Shown: in pieces, positions 10,020 to 18,271 of the stretch | Layout: every line of letters begins with the position of its first letter | Numbering within the stretch: the first letter of the stretch is position 1 | NCBI RefSeq assembly: GCF_044803115.1 | Contig: NZ_CP085224.1 | Location: 930,001-994,000 of the forward strand | From: Caenispirillum salinarum_A | GTDB taxonomy: Bacteria > Pseudomonadota > Alphaproteobacteria > Rhodospirillales > Rhodospirillaceae | DNA: 64,000 bases | Direction: 5' to 3' | Translations under genes and position numbers: made by a program | The notes under the pieces: generated by a model | What the model saw: only the letters and a program-made list of their open reading frames with translations | What the model was told of the DNA's origin: nothing | The model's database searches: none

Positions 10020-11207
10020 TCAAGCAGAATCGGGCGCGGCGTCGCCGGTCTTTTTGTAGGGGGCGAGGGTGGCGAGGTCCTCGATCTCCGCCTGCATGAC
10101 CGCGCGTTCCTGCCCCAGGTAGCGCTCTACCGCCTGCCGCAGGCCGGCATCGGCGATCCAGTGGGCGGACCAGGTGGGCCGGGGCATGTAGCCGCGCTTG
10201 ATCTTGTGCTCGCCCTGGGCGCCGGCCTCCACGCGCGTCAGGCCGTGCTCGATGGCGAAGTCGAGCGCCCGGTAGTAGCAGGCCTCGAAGTGAAGGTAGC
10301 GGTAGTCGCCCAGGCTGCCCCAGTTGCGGCCATAGAGCGTGTCGGAGCCGCGCAGGTTGAGCGCGCCGCAGACCGGGCGGTCGTCCTCGAACCCCATGAC
10401 CAGCACCACCGCATCGCCCATGCGCTGGCCCAGCAGGTCGAAGAACTCGCGCGTCAGATAGGGATTGCCCCACTTGCGGTCGCTGGTCGCCATGTAGAAG
10501 CGGTGAAAGGCGTCCCAGTGGCGCGGTGTGATGGCATCCCCTGTCAGGGTCTCCAGCCGCACGCCCGAGGCTTGGGCGCGGGCGCGTTCCTTGCGGATGT
10601 CCTTGCGCTTGCGGCTCGACAGCGTTTCCAGGAACTCGTCGAACGATCCGTAGCCCGGGTTCTCCCAGTGGTACTGCACGCCCATGCGGCGCAGCAGCCC
10701 CATTCCCTCCATGGTCTCGGCCTCGGCCTCGGTGGGGAAGGTGACGTGCACCGACGAGCATCCGGCGCGCTCGGCGAGGTTCACCATGCCGCCCACCAGG
10801 GCCTCGCGCAGGCGGGCCGGGTCTGGGGCATCGGGGCGGACCAGCAGGCGCGGGCCGGTCACGGGCGTGAAGGGCACGGCGCACTGAAGCTTGGGGTAGT
10901 ACCGCCCGCCGGCCTGGGAATAGGCATTGGCCCACGACCAGTCGAAGACGTATTCGCCGTAGGAGTGGCTTTTCACGTACAGCGGCGCGCAGGCCAGCAC
11001 GCCGCCGTCCGGGTCTTCCAGCACCAGGTGGCGCGGCAGCCATCCTTCCTCGCCGCAGGCCGAGCGGCTGTCTTCCAGCGCCGACAGGAAGGCGTGGCGG
11101 ACGAAGGGGTTGCCGGTTCCGGCGCAGGCGTCCCACGCATCGGCCGGCACGGCGGCGATGGAGGCCACCGCCTTCAGGGTCAGGGAGTCGTTGCGTCCGT
11201 CTGGCAT
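10020..11207 (-). CDS. GNAT/FemAB-like N-acyltransferase (DUF482, peptidogalycan-type)
   Basis: A 395-residue protein of the FemAB_like (PF04339) group, with two GNAT-like halves. Recognisable stretches are NPFVRHAFLSALE near the N-terminus, the YGEYVFDWSWANAY block, SRKRKDIRKERARA in the middle, and GDYRYLHFEACYYRALDFAI with EAGAQGEHKIKRGYMP towards the end. The family is annotated as peptidoglycan-related, but the substrate is not established. The start ATG at 11207 leaves the usual N-terminal extension. Confidence 0.87.
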   Translation of the reverse strand: MPDGRNDSLTLKAVASIAAVPADAWDACAGTGNPFVRHAFLSALEDSRSACGEEGWLPRHLVLEDPDGGVLACAPLYVKSHSYGEYVFDWSWANAYSQAGGRYYPKLQCAVPFTPVTGPRLLVRPDAPDPARLREALVGGMVNLAERAGCSSVHVTFPTEAEAETMEGMGLLRRMGVQYHWENPGYGSFDEFLETLSSRKRKDIRKERARAQASGVRLETLTGDAITPRHWDAFHRFYMATSDRKWGNPYLTREFFDLLGQRMGDAVVLVMGFEDDRPVCGALNLRGSDTLYGRNWGSLGDYRYLHFEACYYRALDFAIEHGLTRVEAGAQGEHKIKRGYMPRPTWSAHWIADAGLRQAVERYLGQERAVMQAEIEDLATLAPYKKTGDAAPDSA

Positions 11208-11263
11208 GGCGCTGAGGTGGGGTCGCGCGGCCGGAGGCTCAAGGTGGCGGAGCGGAGGGCGGA

Positions 11264-11296
11264 GCCGATCCCCGGCGCGCGGTGCCGGGGATCGGC
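11264..11296 (-). terminator. Hairpin downstream of the RidA-family gene
   Basis: A perfect 12-bp stem (GCCGATCCCCGG / CCGGGGATCGGC) with a 9-nt loop, 94 nt past the RidA-type stop. No T-run follows on either strand, so termination strength is uncertain. Confidence 0.5.
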
Positions 11297-11389
11297 GAAC
11301 AGGGTCGCAACCGCGACCCCGCGCCGGGCAGGCGCGCGAGGCTGCGCGCCGAATGAACGCAGCTCGGTGCGAAGCCGCGAGCGTAACAG

Positions 11390-11857
11390 CTACTTGATCT
11401 CGAAGGTGCCCTCGATCTCCACGGACACGCCCAGCGGCAGCGTCGGGGCGCCGACGGCGGCGCGGGCGTGCTTGCCGGCCTCGCCGAAGACCTCCACCAT
11501 CAGGTCCGACGCGCCGTTGATGACCTTGGGCTGATCGGTGAAGTCGGCGGCGCTGTTGACGAAGCCGCCCAGGCGCACGACGCGGGTCACCCGCTCCAGG
11601 TCGCCGCCGCAGGCCGCTTTCAGCTGCGCGATCAGGTTCAGGCCGCACAGGCGGGCGGCGCGCTGGCCGTCCTCCAGGCTGACCGACTCGCCCAGCCGCC
11701 CGTTGAACTCCGGCTTGCCGTCGACCAGCGGCAGCTGTCCGGAAATGAAGACCAGGGTCCCGCTGACCACATAGGGGACGTAGTTCCCGGCCGGGGCCGC
11801 GGCGTTCGGCAGGGTGATGCCCTTCTCGGTCAGGCGTGCCTCGATGGTCCCGGACAT
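11390..11857 (-). CDS. RidA/YjgF-YER057c-UK114 family protein
   Basis: A 155-residue Rid-superfamily protein (longer than canonical RidA at ~125-130) of the subgroup with FVNSAADFTDQPKVINGASDLMVEVFG and HARAAVGAPTLPLGVSVEIEG. Rid proteins form trimers; the canonical member hydrolyses reactive enamine/imine intermediates from PLP enzymes. The conserved Arg of the active subgroup appears to be kept in HARAAVG, but the exact substrate is unknown. AAGGGAG precedes ATG 11857. It is divergent from serA, which is of interest because serine metabolism is one source of RidA substrates. Confidence 0.9.
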   Translation of the reverse strand: MSGTIEARLTEKGITLPNAAAPAGNYVPYVVSGTLVFISGQLPLVDGKPEFNGRLGESVSLEDGQRAARLCGLNLIAQLKAACGGDLERVTRVVRLGGFVNSAADFTDQPKVINGASDLMVEVFGEAGKHARAAVGAPTLPLGVSVEIEGTFEIK

Positions 11858-11987
11858 ATTGGTTCTCCCTTGGGGGTTGCTGATGTGGTAATCCTGCGGC
11901 ACCGACTCGGGGTCGGGCGAGGGCCGCTTTGGCGTCCGCCGACCCGTCCGCCGCACCGTCCACGCATTGTTTTGGGAAGAGCCGCCC

Positions 11988-13235
11988 GTGAGCAAGCTTT
12001 CGTTGCCCAAGGACAAGATCAAGTTCGTCCTGCTGGAAAACGTCCACGACAACGCCGTCGCCTACCTGCGCCAGCACGGGTACGAGAACATCGACGTGCA
12101 CAAGGGCGCGCTCGACGCCGACGCGCTGAAGGACGCCGTGCGCGATGCCCATGTCGTCGGCATCCGCTCGCGCACAAAGCTGACCGAGGACATTTTGTCC
12201 GCCGCCGACAAGCTGGTCGCCATCGGCGCCTTCTGCATCGGCACCAACCAGATCAACCTGGGCGCCGCCAAGCACCTGGGCGTGCCGGTGTTCAACGCGC
12301 CGTACTCCAACACCCGCTCGGTGGCGGAACTGGTGCTGGCCGAGATCATCATGCTGGCGCGCGGCATTCCCCGCCGCAACTGGATCAGCCACGAGGGCGG
12401 CTGGGACAAGTCCGCCAAGGGCTCCACCGAGGTGCGCGGCAAGACGCTGGGCATCGTCGGCTACGGCCACATCGGCACGCAGCTTTCGGTCATTGCCGAG
12501 GCGCTGGGCATGAAGGTGCGCTTCTTTGACATCGTCGACAAGCTGCCCATGGGCAACGCCGCGGCCTGCATGAGCCTGAAGGAGCTGATGGAGACGTCGG
12601 ACTTCGTCTCGCTGCATGTGCCCGACACGCCCCAGACCCGCAACATGATTACCGACACGGAACTGGGCTGGATGAAGCAGGGCGCGTTCCTGCTCAACGC
12701 CGCGCGCGGGCAGATCGTGGACATCGACGCCCTGGCCGACCACCTGCGTACCGGCCATCTGGCGGGCGCGGCCATCGACGTCTTCCCCGTCGAGCCGGCC
12801 AGCGTGGAGGACGTGTTCGAAAGCCCCCTGCGCGGCATGAAGAACGTCATCCTCACCCCGCACATCGGCGGCTCCACGCAGGAGGCGCAGGCCAACATCG
12901 GCACCGAAGTGGCGGAAAAGCTGGTGAAGTACTCCGACAACGGCTCTACCGTCGGGGCCGTGAACTTCCCCGAGGTGATGCTGCCCGTGCACATGGGCGG
13001 GGCGCGCTTCATGCACATCCACCGCAACGTTCCCGGCGTCATCTCCAGGATCAACGACGTGTTCAGCCGCCGCGGCCTGAACATCGTCGGCCAGTACCTG
13101 CGCACCGATGAAGAGGTGGGTTACGTGGTGGTCGACGTCGACGGCACCATCGAGCCCGGCATGGGCGTGCGCCGCGACCTGGAGGCCATCGAGGGCACCA
13201 TCCGCACCCGCTTCCTCAACTGCGAGGAGCCGTAA
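11988..13235 (+). CDS. serA: D-3-phosphoglycerate dehydrogenase
   Basis: A 415-residue enzyme oxidising 3-phosphoglycerate to 3-phosphohydroxypyruvate, the first step of serine synthesis. It closely follows the E. coli-type SerA: KDKIKFVLLENVH at the start, the NAD-binding GIVGYGHIGTQL, the catalytic His segment LTPHIGGSTQEAQ, and a C-terminal ACT domain (HIHRNVPGVISRINDVF) that binds serine for feedback inhibition. GTG at 11988 (VSKLSLPKD) aligns with the known N-terminus. An ATG at 11967 would add seven residues. Confidence 0.95.
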   Translation: MSKLSLPKDKIKFVLLENVHDNAVAYLRQHGYENIDVHKGALDADALKDAVRDAHVVGIRSRTKLTEDILSAADKLVAIGAFCIGTNQINLGAAKHLGVPVFNAPYSNTRSVAELVLAEIIMLARGIPRRNWISHEGGWDKSAKGSTEVRGKTLGIVGYGHIGTQLSVIAEALGMKVRFFDIVDKLPMGNAAACMSLKELMETSDFVSLHVPDTPQTRNMITDTELGWMKQGAFLLNAARGQIVDIDALADHLRTGHLAGAAIDVFPVEPASVEDVFESPLRGMKNVILTPHIGGSTQEAQANIGTEVAEKLVKYSDNGSTVGAVNFPEVMLPVHMGGARFMHIHRNVPGVISRINDVFSRRGLNIVGQYLRTDEEVGYVVVDVDGTIEPGMGVRRDLEAIEGTIRTRFLNCEEP

Positions 13236-13354
13236 GGGCCCCAGCCGGAATCCAGCCGGGGCGCCGGAGTTCCGGGGCGGGCCCCGCGGGGAACCGGACG
13301 GCGGCGGATGGTGTTGCTGAAGGACGGATCAACCGAACAAAAGAGGGGCCTTCC

Positions 13355-14032
13355 ATGACCACCACCACCATCCCCGCCGCCGGCCGTCGCGCCGGCAGGC
13401 TGGCCGCCGTCGCCGCCATGGCCGCCGCCCTCGCGGCCTGTTCGGGGTTCCAGGCCGAGGACCCGGTGGACCGTGTCTTCGCCCCCTCGGGCGATGTGGC
13501 GGTGGTGGAAGGCCTGCTGGTCCTGCCCGAGGGCGCGGAGGTGCCGCCCACCTCGCGCGCCGAGGCCCGCCTGGTGGACCTGGACCGCACGGGCACCGAG
13601 GGCGACTTCCTGGTTGCCAGCACCGTCACCGACGCCACCGGCGGGCCGGTGCCCTTCCGCCTGCAGTGGCGCCCGGGCGCGCTGCCGGAGGGCCACCGGT
13701 ACGTCGTGACCGGCCGCCTGATCGGCCGGGGCGGCACGCTCTATACGGTCGAGGAGCCCGTCGCCATCGCGGTCACGCCGGCCCGCCAGGGCATCACGCT
13801 CGCCCTGGTCCCCACCGGGACGGCGCCCGCGGGCGAGGACGGCGCGTCCTATTCGCTGGAGGGCATTCCCGACCCGTCGGAGACCGAGGCGATGCCCATG
13901 ACGACCAGGGGCGGCGGCCTGGACAGCATGTATGACGACCGGCTGGGCGGCGACTCGCTGTCCGGCTACATCTCCAGCGACGACTACGGCGGCCGCGTCA
14001 TCGCGCCGGCGCCGGCGCCGGCAACGGAGTAA
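13355..14032 (+). CDS. YbaY/YscW-family lipoprotein
   Basis: A 225-residue predicted lipoprotein. The signal peptide ends in a lipobox (AALAAC, Cys ~29). The mature part holds one beta-sandwich YbaY-type domain (VVEGLLVLPEGAEVPP ... PFRLQWRPGALPEGHRYVV ... LYTVEEPVAIAV). A C-terminal low-complexity tail with Asp, Gly, Tyr and Pro-Ala repeats follows. The family role is poorly known; some members chaperone secretins. It stands alone between serA and the DsrE gene. Confidence 0.8.
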   Translation: MTTTTIPAAGRRAGRLAAVAAMAAALAACSGFQAEDPVDRVFAPSGDVAVVEGLLVLPEGAEVPPTSRAEARLVDLDRTGTEGDFLVASTVTDATGGPVPFRLQWRPGALPEGHRYVVTGRLIGRGGTLYTVEEPVAIAVTPARQGITLALVPTGTAPAGEDGASYSLEGIPDPSETEAMPMTTRGGGLDSMYDDRLGGDSLSGYISSDDYGGRVIAPAPAPATE

Positions 14033-14057
14033 AGCCGCATCATCGTTTTCCTCGTGT

Positions 14058-14073
14058 ATCAGGATATCCTGAT
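14058..14073. promoter_or_regulatory. 16-bp perfect palindrome upstream of the DsrE gene
   Basis: ATCAGGATATCCTGAT is self-complementary over all 16 bases and lies 48 nt upstream of the DsrE-family start. It is more AT-rich than its surroundings. Position and symmetry suggest an operator for a dimeric repressor. A TATCCT hexamer (14089-14094) just downstream could serve as a -10 element. Confidence 0.5.
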
Positions 14074-14121
14074 GTAGGCTGCTCGCCCTATCCTGCGGAC
14101 CAATTGCGAGGAGCAGAGCCC

Positions 14122-14499
14122 ATGACCATCCAGACGACCGACTACGTCGGAACCCTGTTCGACGAGCAGGGCAATCCCGACAAGGTCACCGTGGCCTTCA
14201 CCATGGGCAACAAGGCGCTGGAGAAGGGGCATTCCGCCACGGTCATTCTCATGGCCGATGCCGTGCGCCTGGGCCTGCCGGGTCGCGTCGACGGCATGGA
14301 CATCGGCGCGCCCTTCAAGCCGGTGCCCGAACTGCTGGAGGGCTTCCTCGCAAAGGGCGGCCAGGTGGCGGTGTGCAAGTCCTGCATGGAGCACAACGGC
14401 CTGAAGCCCGACCAGCTGGACAGCCGCTTTCCCGTCATCACCGCCGACGACGTCATCGATCTGGTGATGGCCTCCAAGGGTGCCCTGCAGATCTCCTGA
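14122..14499 (+). CDS. DsrE-family sulfur-carrier-like protein
   Basis: A 125-residue DsrE/F-like protein (VAFTMGNKALEKGHSATVILMADAVRLGLPG). A C-terminal Cys pair (VCKSCMEH) sits where sulfur-relay members carry their reactive Cys. Homologues accept or pass persulfide sulfur, or have unknown redox roles. GAGGAG lies about 8 nt before ATG 14122. The gene is monocistronic. The palindrome upstream suggests specific transcriptional control. Confidence 0.85.
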   Translation: MTIQTTDYVGTLFDEQGNPDKVTVAFTMGNKALEKGHSATVILMADAVRLGLPGRVDGMDIGAPFKPVPELLEGFLAKGGQVAVCKSCMEHNGLKPDQLDSRFPVITADDVIDLVMASKGALQIS

Positions 14500-14686
14500 C
14501 GCCATCGCGGAAAAGCGTGCCCGCCCATGTTCCGCGCCCGTTGCAGGATGCGAGGTGCATTGCGCTTTGCGTGGCAGCGTGGGAAACCTCTTTCTTCGGC
14601 GGGGCCTTTCGCGGCACCCGCGCACCGGCATGAAAAATGCAAGCATCCGGTGGGTTTGAGTTTCGTGGGCTTGGGACGGGCAGAGC

Positions 14687-17590
14687 ATGGGCCGGAGTGG
14701 GGCTGCATCGACGGATGCCGTTGACCGTAGGGTGGCGCAGGGCGCCGACCGCCTGACGCTGTTCCGCTGGATGTGGCGGTCCTACCTGCGCACGGCGCTG
14801 GTGCCGTTGCTGGTGGTGGAACTGACGCTGATCGTCGCCTACTTCGCCACCAACGCGCTCACCAAGGACGCCAACATCGCCGCCATCCGCGAGACCGCGG
14901 AGCAGTCCCTGACAGAGGTGGCGCGCCTGAACGCCGGGCTGGCGGCGGAGCGGCTGGCGGCCGTCACCGACCTGACCCGCGTCCTGCAGCGCCGGACGAC
15001 CGACCTGGTGACGGACCCGCCGACTGTCGACCCGGACGAGGCCGCGCGCTTCACCTTCGACGCCGACGGCATCGTGTACTACACCGACGTGGATACCGGC
15101 GGCGCGGCCGGGTTCTATTCGGGCATCGTGCCGGTGGACGAGGCGATGCAGCGCAAGGCGGCGGCGCTGGCGGTGCTCGATCCCGTTTTGCGCGACGTGA
15201 CCGAGAGCAACGCGCTTGCCGTGCAGGCCTATTACAACACGCGCGACAGCTACAACCGCATCTATCCCTTCTTCGATACGGCGGCGACCTACGCCCAGAA
15301 GCTGGATATCCCCAGCTTCAACTTCTATTACGAGGCCGACGCCGCCCATAATCCGTCGCGCGGCGTGGTGTGGACCGACGCCTACGTGGACCCGGCCGGC
15401 CAGGGCTGGCTGACCAGCGCCATCGCGCCCGTTTACGACGGCAAGGTGCTTGAGGGCGTGGTGGGCATCGACATCACGCTGAACACAATCGTCGGCCGTG
15501 TGCTGGACATCTCCACGCCCTGGGGCGGGCAGGCCGTGCTGATCGGCCGCGACGGCACCATCCTCGCCATGCCGCCGGAGGCCGAGGCGACGCTGGGCCT
15601 GGCGGAGGTGGGCGCGCATTCCTACGCCGAGGCGGTGCGCACCAACACCTTCAAGTCCGAGGACTACGCCATCGACCGCGTCGCCGGTCTGTCGGACCTG
15701 CCGATCATGGCCGAGGCGGGCGGCGTCGGCACCGCGCGGCTGGGCGGCGAGAGCCATCTGGTCGCGTGGAACGTGGTGCCGGGCGTCGACTGGCACCTGG
15801 CGGTCTTCGTGCCCGAGGCGGACCTGTACCAGTCCGCGGTGGCCGTCGGCGACCGGTTCGACCGCCTGGGCCTGGCGATCGTCGGCATCCTGGTGCTGTT
15901 CTACATCGCCTTCCTGACGGCGCTCTACTGGGTCGCCCGGCGCAATGCCGCCCGTCTCGCCGCGCCGCTGGAGGACTTGAGCCGGACGGCGGGCCGCATC
16001 GCCGAGGGCGCCTTCCATCAGCCCGAGGCCAGCGGGCCGGTGGCCGAGATCACCGACCTGTCGCACGCCGTCGCCCGCATGGGCCGCCAACTGGGCGAGA
16101 AGACCGAGCGGCTTGTGGCCGCCTCGCGCTCTCTGGAGGAGAGCGATGCCTTCCGCCGCTCGCTGATCGAGAACCTGCCGGTGCCGGTGGTGTTCTTCGG
16201 CGACAACCCCGACGTGGTCATCGCCCACAACAGCGCCTACGACGCCCTGGTGGCCGAACACGGCCACGATGCCGTACGCGACGCCCTGACCCCCATGGCC
16301 GCCGACGGCGCCGCGGAGGTGGAGCGCGAGGACATGCTGGAACTGGCTGGCGCGGACGGCCGCTCCCGCCGCTACACCGCCCGCCGCACGCGGCTCTGGC
16401 ACCTGGGGCGGCGCGGGACGCTGTGCGTGATGTTGGACGTCAGCGTTCTGGAGGAAGCCCGCGCCAGCATCGCCGCCGCCCGCGACCGCGCACTGGAGGC
16501 CGCGCGCCTGAAGTCGGAGTTCCTCGCCAAGGTGACGCACGAGTTGCGCACGCCGCTCAACGGCATCATCGGCCTGACCGAACTGATCGAGGGCGAGGCG
16601 GACCTGGAGCGCGTGCGGCGCGACACCCGCGCCATCGGCCGCAACGCCCGCAACCTGCTGGCCATCGTGGAGGACCTGCTGGATCTCTCGGCGGTCGAGA
16701 GCGGCCAGGTAACCATGGAGGCCGCATGGTTCGCGCCGGCCCGGCTGATCGAGGACGTGCTGGCCGGCTTCCGCATGCAGGCGCGCGAAAAGGGCCTGTC
16801 GCTGAAGGCCGAGACCGAGACGCTGGACGGCCTGTCCGTCCACGGCGCCGGGGGGCGCATCCGCCAGGTGCTGTCCAACCTGGTGGGCAACGCCGTCAAG
16901 TTCACCGAACACGGCGGCGTGACTGTGCGCGCCACGATGATCGACCGCGACGGCCGCTCCCTTCTGGAGATCCGGGTGGAGGACACCGGGCAAGGCATCG
17001 CCGCCGACCGCCTCGAGGACATCTTCCAGCCCTTCCGCCAGGGTGACGACAGCCTGACGCGGCGTTTCGGGGGCGCCGGCCTGGGCCTTGCCATCGCCCG
17101 TGAACTCACCGAGCGCATGGGCGGCTCCATCGCCGTCGAAAGCGCGCCCGACGACGGCGCCAGCTTCGTGGTCACCGTGCCGGTCATGCCGCTGACAGGC
17201 GAATCGGTGCTCATGCCGCCGGACGGGCGCCTGTCGTGCCTGATGCTGGGGTTCGACGGTGCGACGGAGGCTTTGGTCCGCGCCATCCTGGCGGCCCGCG
17301 GCGCCGGCGTCAGCACCGTGCAGACGCCCCTTGAGGCCGAGCAGCGCCTGCGGCGGGGCGAGGCGGCCGCCGCCTGCGTCCGCGTGCACGGCCCCGGCGA
17401 TGTCGAGACGGTCCGCCGGCTTGCCGCCATCGGCCCCCGCACCCCGGTTTCGGCCGTCCTGTCCGAGGATGACCCGGCCCTGGCGGCGACCCTGCGCCGC
17501 CTGGGCGTGCCGACGGTGGCGCAACCGTTGACGGCGGCCAAGGTGGCGTGGCTGCTGGAGCAGAAGAAGGCCTTGCGCTCGGCGTCGTGA
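14687..17590 (+). CDS. Membrane histidine kinase with Cache sensor and degenerate receiver-like tail
   Basis: A 967-residue kinase. A first membrane span (~35-58) leads into a large periplasmic double-Cache-type sensor (~60-400; GVVGIDITLNTIVGRVLDI is typical). A second span (~403-425) is followed by HAMP, a PAS-like domain (ENLPVPVVFFGDNPDVVIAHN), HisKA with phospho-acceptor His618 (THELRTPLNG), and HATPase_c (NLVGNAVKFTEHGGV, DTGQGIAADR, GAGLGLAIA). The final ~120 residues look like a receiver fold (SCLMLGFDGATEALVRAIL ... PTVAQPLTAAKVAWLLEQ), but I see no acidic pocket or acceptor Asp. No response regulator gene is adjacent. Confidence 0.88.
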   Translation: MGRSGAASTDAVDRRVAQGADRLTLFRWMWRSYLRTALVPLLVVELTLIVAYFATNALTKDANIAAIRETAEQSLTEVARLNAGLAAERLAAVTDLTRVLQRRTTDLVTDPPTVDPDEAARFTFDADGIVYYTDVDTGGAAGFYSGIVPVDEAMQRKAAALAVLDPVLRDVTESNALAVQAYYNTRDSYNRIYPFFDTAATYAQKLDIPSFNFYYEADAAHNPSRGVVWTDAYVDPAGQGWLTSAIAPVYDGKVLEGVVGIDITLNTIVGRVLDISTPWGGQAVLIGRDGTILAMPPEAEATLGLAEVGAHSYAEAVRTNTFKSEDYAIDRVAGLSDLPIMAEAGGVGTARLGGESHLVAWNVVPGVDWHLAVFVPEADLYQSAVAVGDRFDRLGLAIVGILVLFYIAFLTALYWVARRNAARLAAPLEDLSRTAGRIAEGAFHQPEASGPVAEITDLSHAVARMGRQLGEKTERLVAASRSLEESDAFRRSLIENLPVPVVFFGDNPDVVIAHNSAYDALVAEHGHDAVRDALTPMAADGAAEVEREDMLELAGADGRSRRYTARRTRLWHLGRRGTLCVMLDVSVLEEARASIAAARDRALEAARLKSEFLAKVTHELRTPLNGIIGLTELIEGEADLERVRRDTRAIGRNARNLLAIVEDLLDLSAVESGQVTMEAAWFAPARLIEDVLAGFRMQAREKGLSLKAETETLDGLSVHGAGGRIRQVLSNLVGNAVKFTEHGGVTVRATMIDRDGRSLLEIRVEDTGQGIAADRLEDIFQPFRQGDDSLTRRFGGAGLGLAIARELTERMGGSIAVESAPDDGASFVVTVPVMPLTGESVLMPPDGRLSCLMLGFDGATEALVRAILAARGAGVSTVQTPLEAEQRLRRGEAAAACVRVHGPGDVETVRRLAAIGPRTPVSAVLSEDDPALAATLRRLGVPTVAQPLTAAKVAWLLEQKKALRSAS

Positions 17591-17596
17591 CGGCGG

Positions 17597-17613
17597 TGCT
17601 GTCACTGACAGCA
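17597..17613. promoter_or_regulatory. 17-bp palindrome before the antitoxin remnant
   Basis: TGCTGTCA-C-TGACAGCA, two perfect 8-bp arms around one base, lies 51 nt before the remnant of a FitA/VapB-type antitoxin. It would suit an autoregulatory operator of such a module. Alternatively it is a hairpin just after the kinase stop. Confidence 0.45.
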
Positions 17614-17663
17614 TTCCGCCGCCGCGCCATCTTCCCGGCAGTTACGGCGTGGAGGACAATGCC

Positions 17664-17747
17664 ATGGCGGCGGTGACCATCCGCAACCTGCCCGACAAGA
17701 CGCGCGAGGCGATCCGCGTCAAGGCGGTGCTGACGTGGCAGCCCTGA
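17664..17747 (+). pseudogene. FitA/VapB-type antitoxin remnant
   Basis: A 27-codon frame with GGAGG upstream starts MAAVTIRNLPDKTREAIRVK. This is the ribbon-helix-helix DNA-binding start of FitA/VapB antitoxins. It then runs into a different sequence and stops. Intact antitoxins are ~75-85 residues and carry a C-terminal toxin-binding part, which is missing here. Confidence 0.6.
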
Positions 17748-17774
17748 TCGCACCCGGCGCCGTCATTTCGGCCA

Positions 17775-17919
17775 TCACTTGGCAGAGGTCTTGAGCTGGT
17801 ATCGACGCGACGGCTGTTCCGCCCAGGCGATCCCCGATCTGCTGGTTGCTGGCGGCCTCGCTGTCGTTCCCTTCGACAACGTTTCCTGCGAGATCCATCT
17901 CATACGCGCCGATGATTGA
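17775..17919 (+). pseudogene. PIN-domain (VapC/FitB) toxin C-terminal remnant
   Basis: A frame without a start codon reads AEVLSWYRRDGCSAQ ... AGGLAVVPFDNVSCEIH, then IRADD and a stop. The xVxPFD...IRADL pattern is typical of the last third of PIN-domain toxins such as FitB/VapC. It sits just after the antitoxin remnant and ends inside the first copy of the dispersed repeat. The N-terminal acidic active-site residues are absent, so it cannot be an active RNase. Confidence 0.45.
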
Positions 17920-18026
17920 AACCATCGACGCTGGTTCAGACGGCACGCAGCCTTACGCGCCATAAGGCGCGGCGGCCAGTCGGCCTTGCCGGACGACAAG
18001 TGTAGGATTTCATGTGTCGTCCGGTA
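17911..18026. repeat. Dispersed intergenic repeat, copy 1
   Basis: About 116 bp matching a second copy at 32190-32306. Over the 86 columns from 17941 I count 74 identities. Its right end is a hairpin with 9-bp arms CCGGACGAC (17989-17997) and GTCGTCCGG (18016-18024) and an 18-nt loop; arms and loop length are the same in both copies. It lies between the convergent kinase and GntR genes. The stretch from here to 18271 holds no gene I can support. Confidence 0.7.
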
Positions 18027-18271
18027 TTCGCTGATCCCGCGCGGATGCCACGGGCAGAGCCCCCATTCGCCGAACGAATGGGGGCCCGCCCGGCCGAGTT
18101 CGCGCAACCGGGGGGAGGCTTCCGACGGCGCCGCCTGCCGTCGGCCCGGGCGCTGAACTGCGGTCAGTCCTGCATAGGTTTCAGGGGAGTGGCACCTGGG
18201 TGCCGTCTCTCTCCTCAATATGCAGACTAACCCAGCGACCGTGCCAGGCGGGGGTTTCATTTGGGAGGGTT

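Noticed and set aside
10020..13022. A 1,000-codon frame on the minus strand extending upstream of the GNAT/FemAB-like gene
   Set aside because: The upper part lies opposite serA and has low-complexity shadow composition. The true gene starts at 11207.
14453..17614. A ~1,050-codon minus-strand frame opposite the histidine kinase
   Set aside because: No recognisable domain and it mirrors a clearly coding plus-strand gene.
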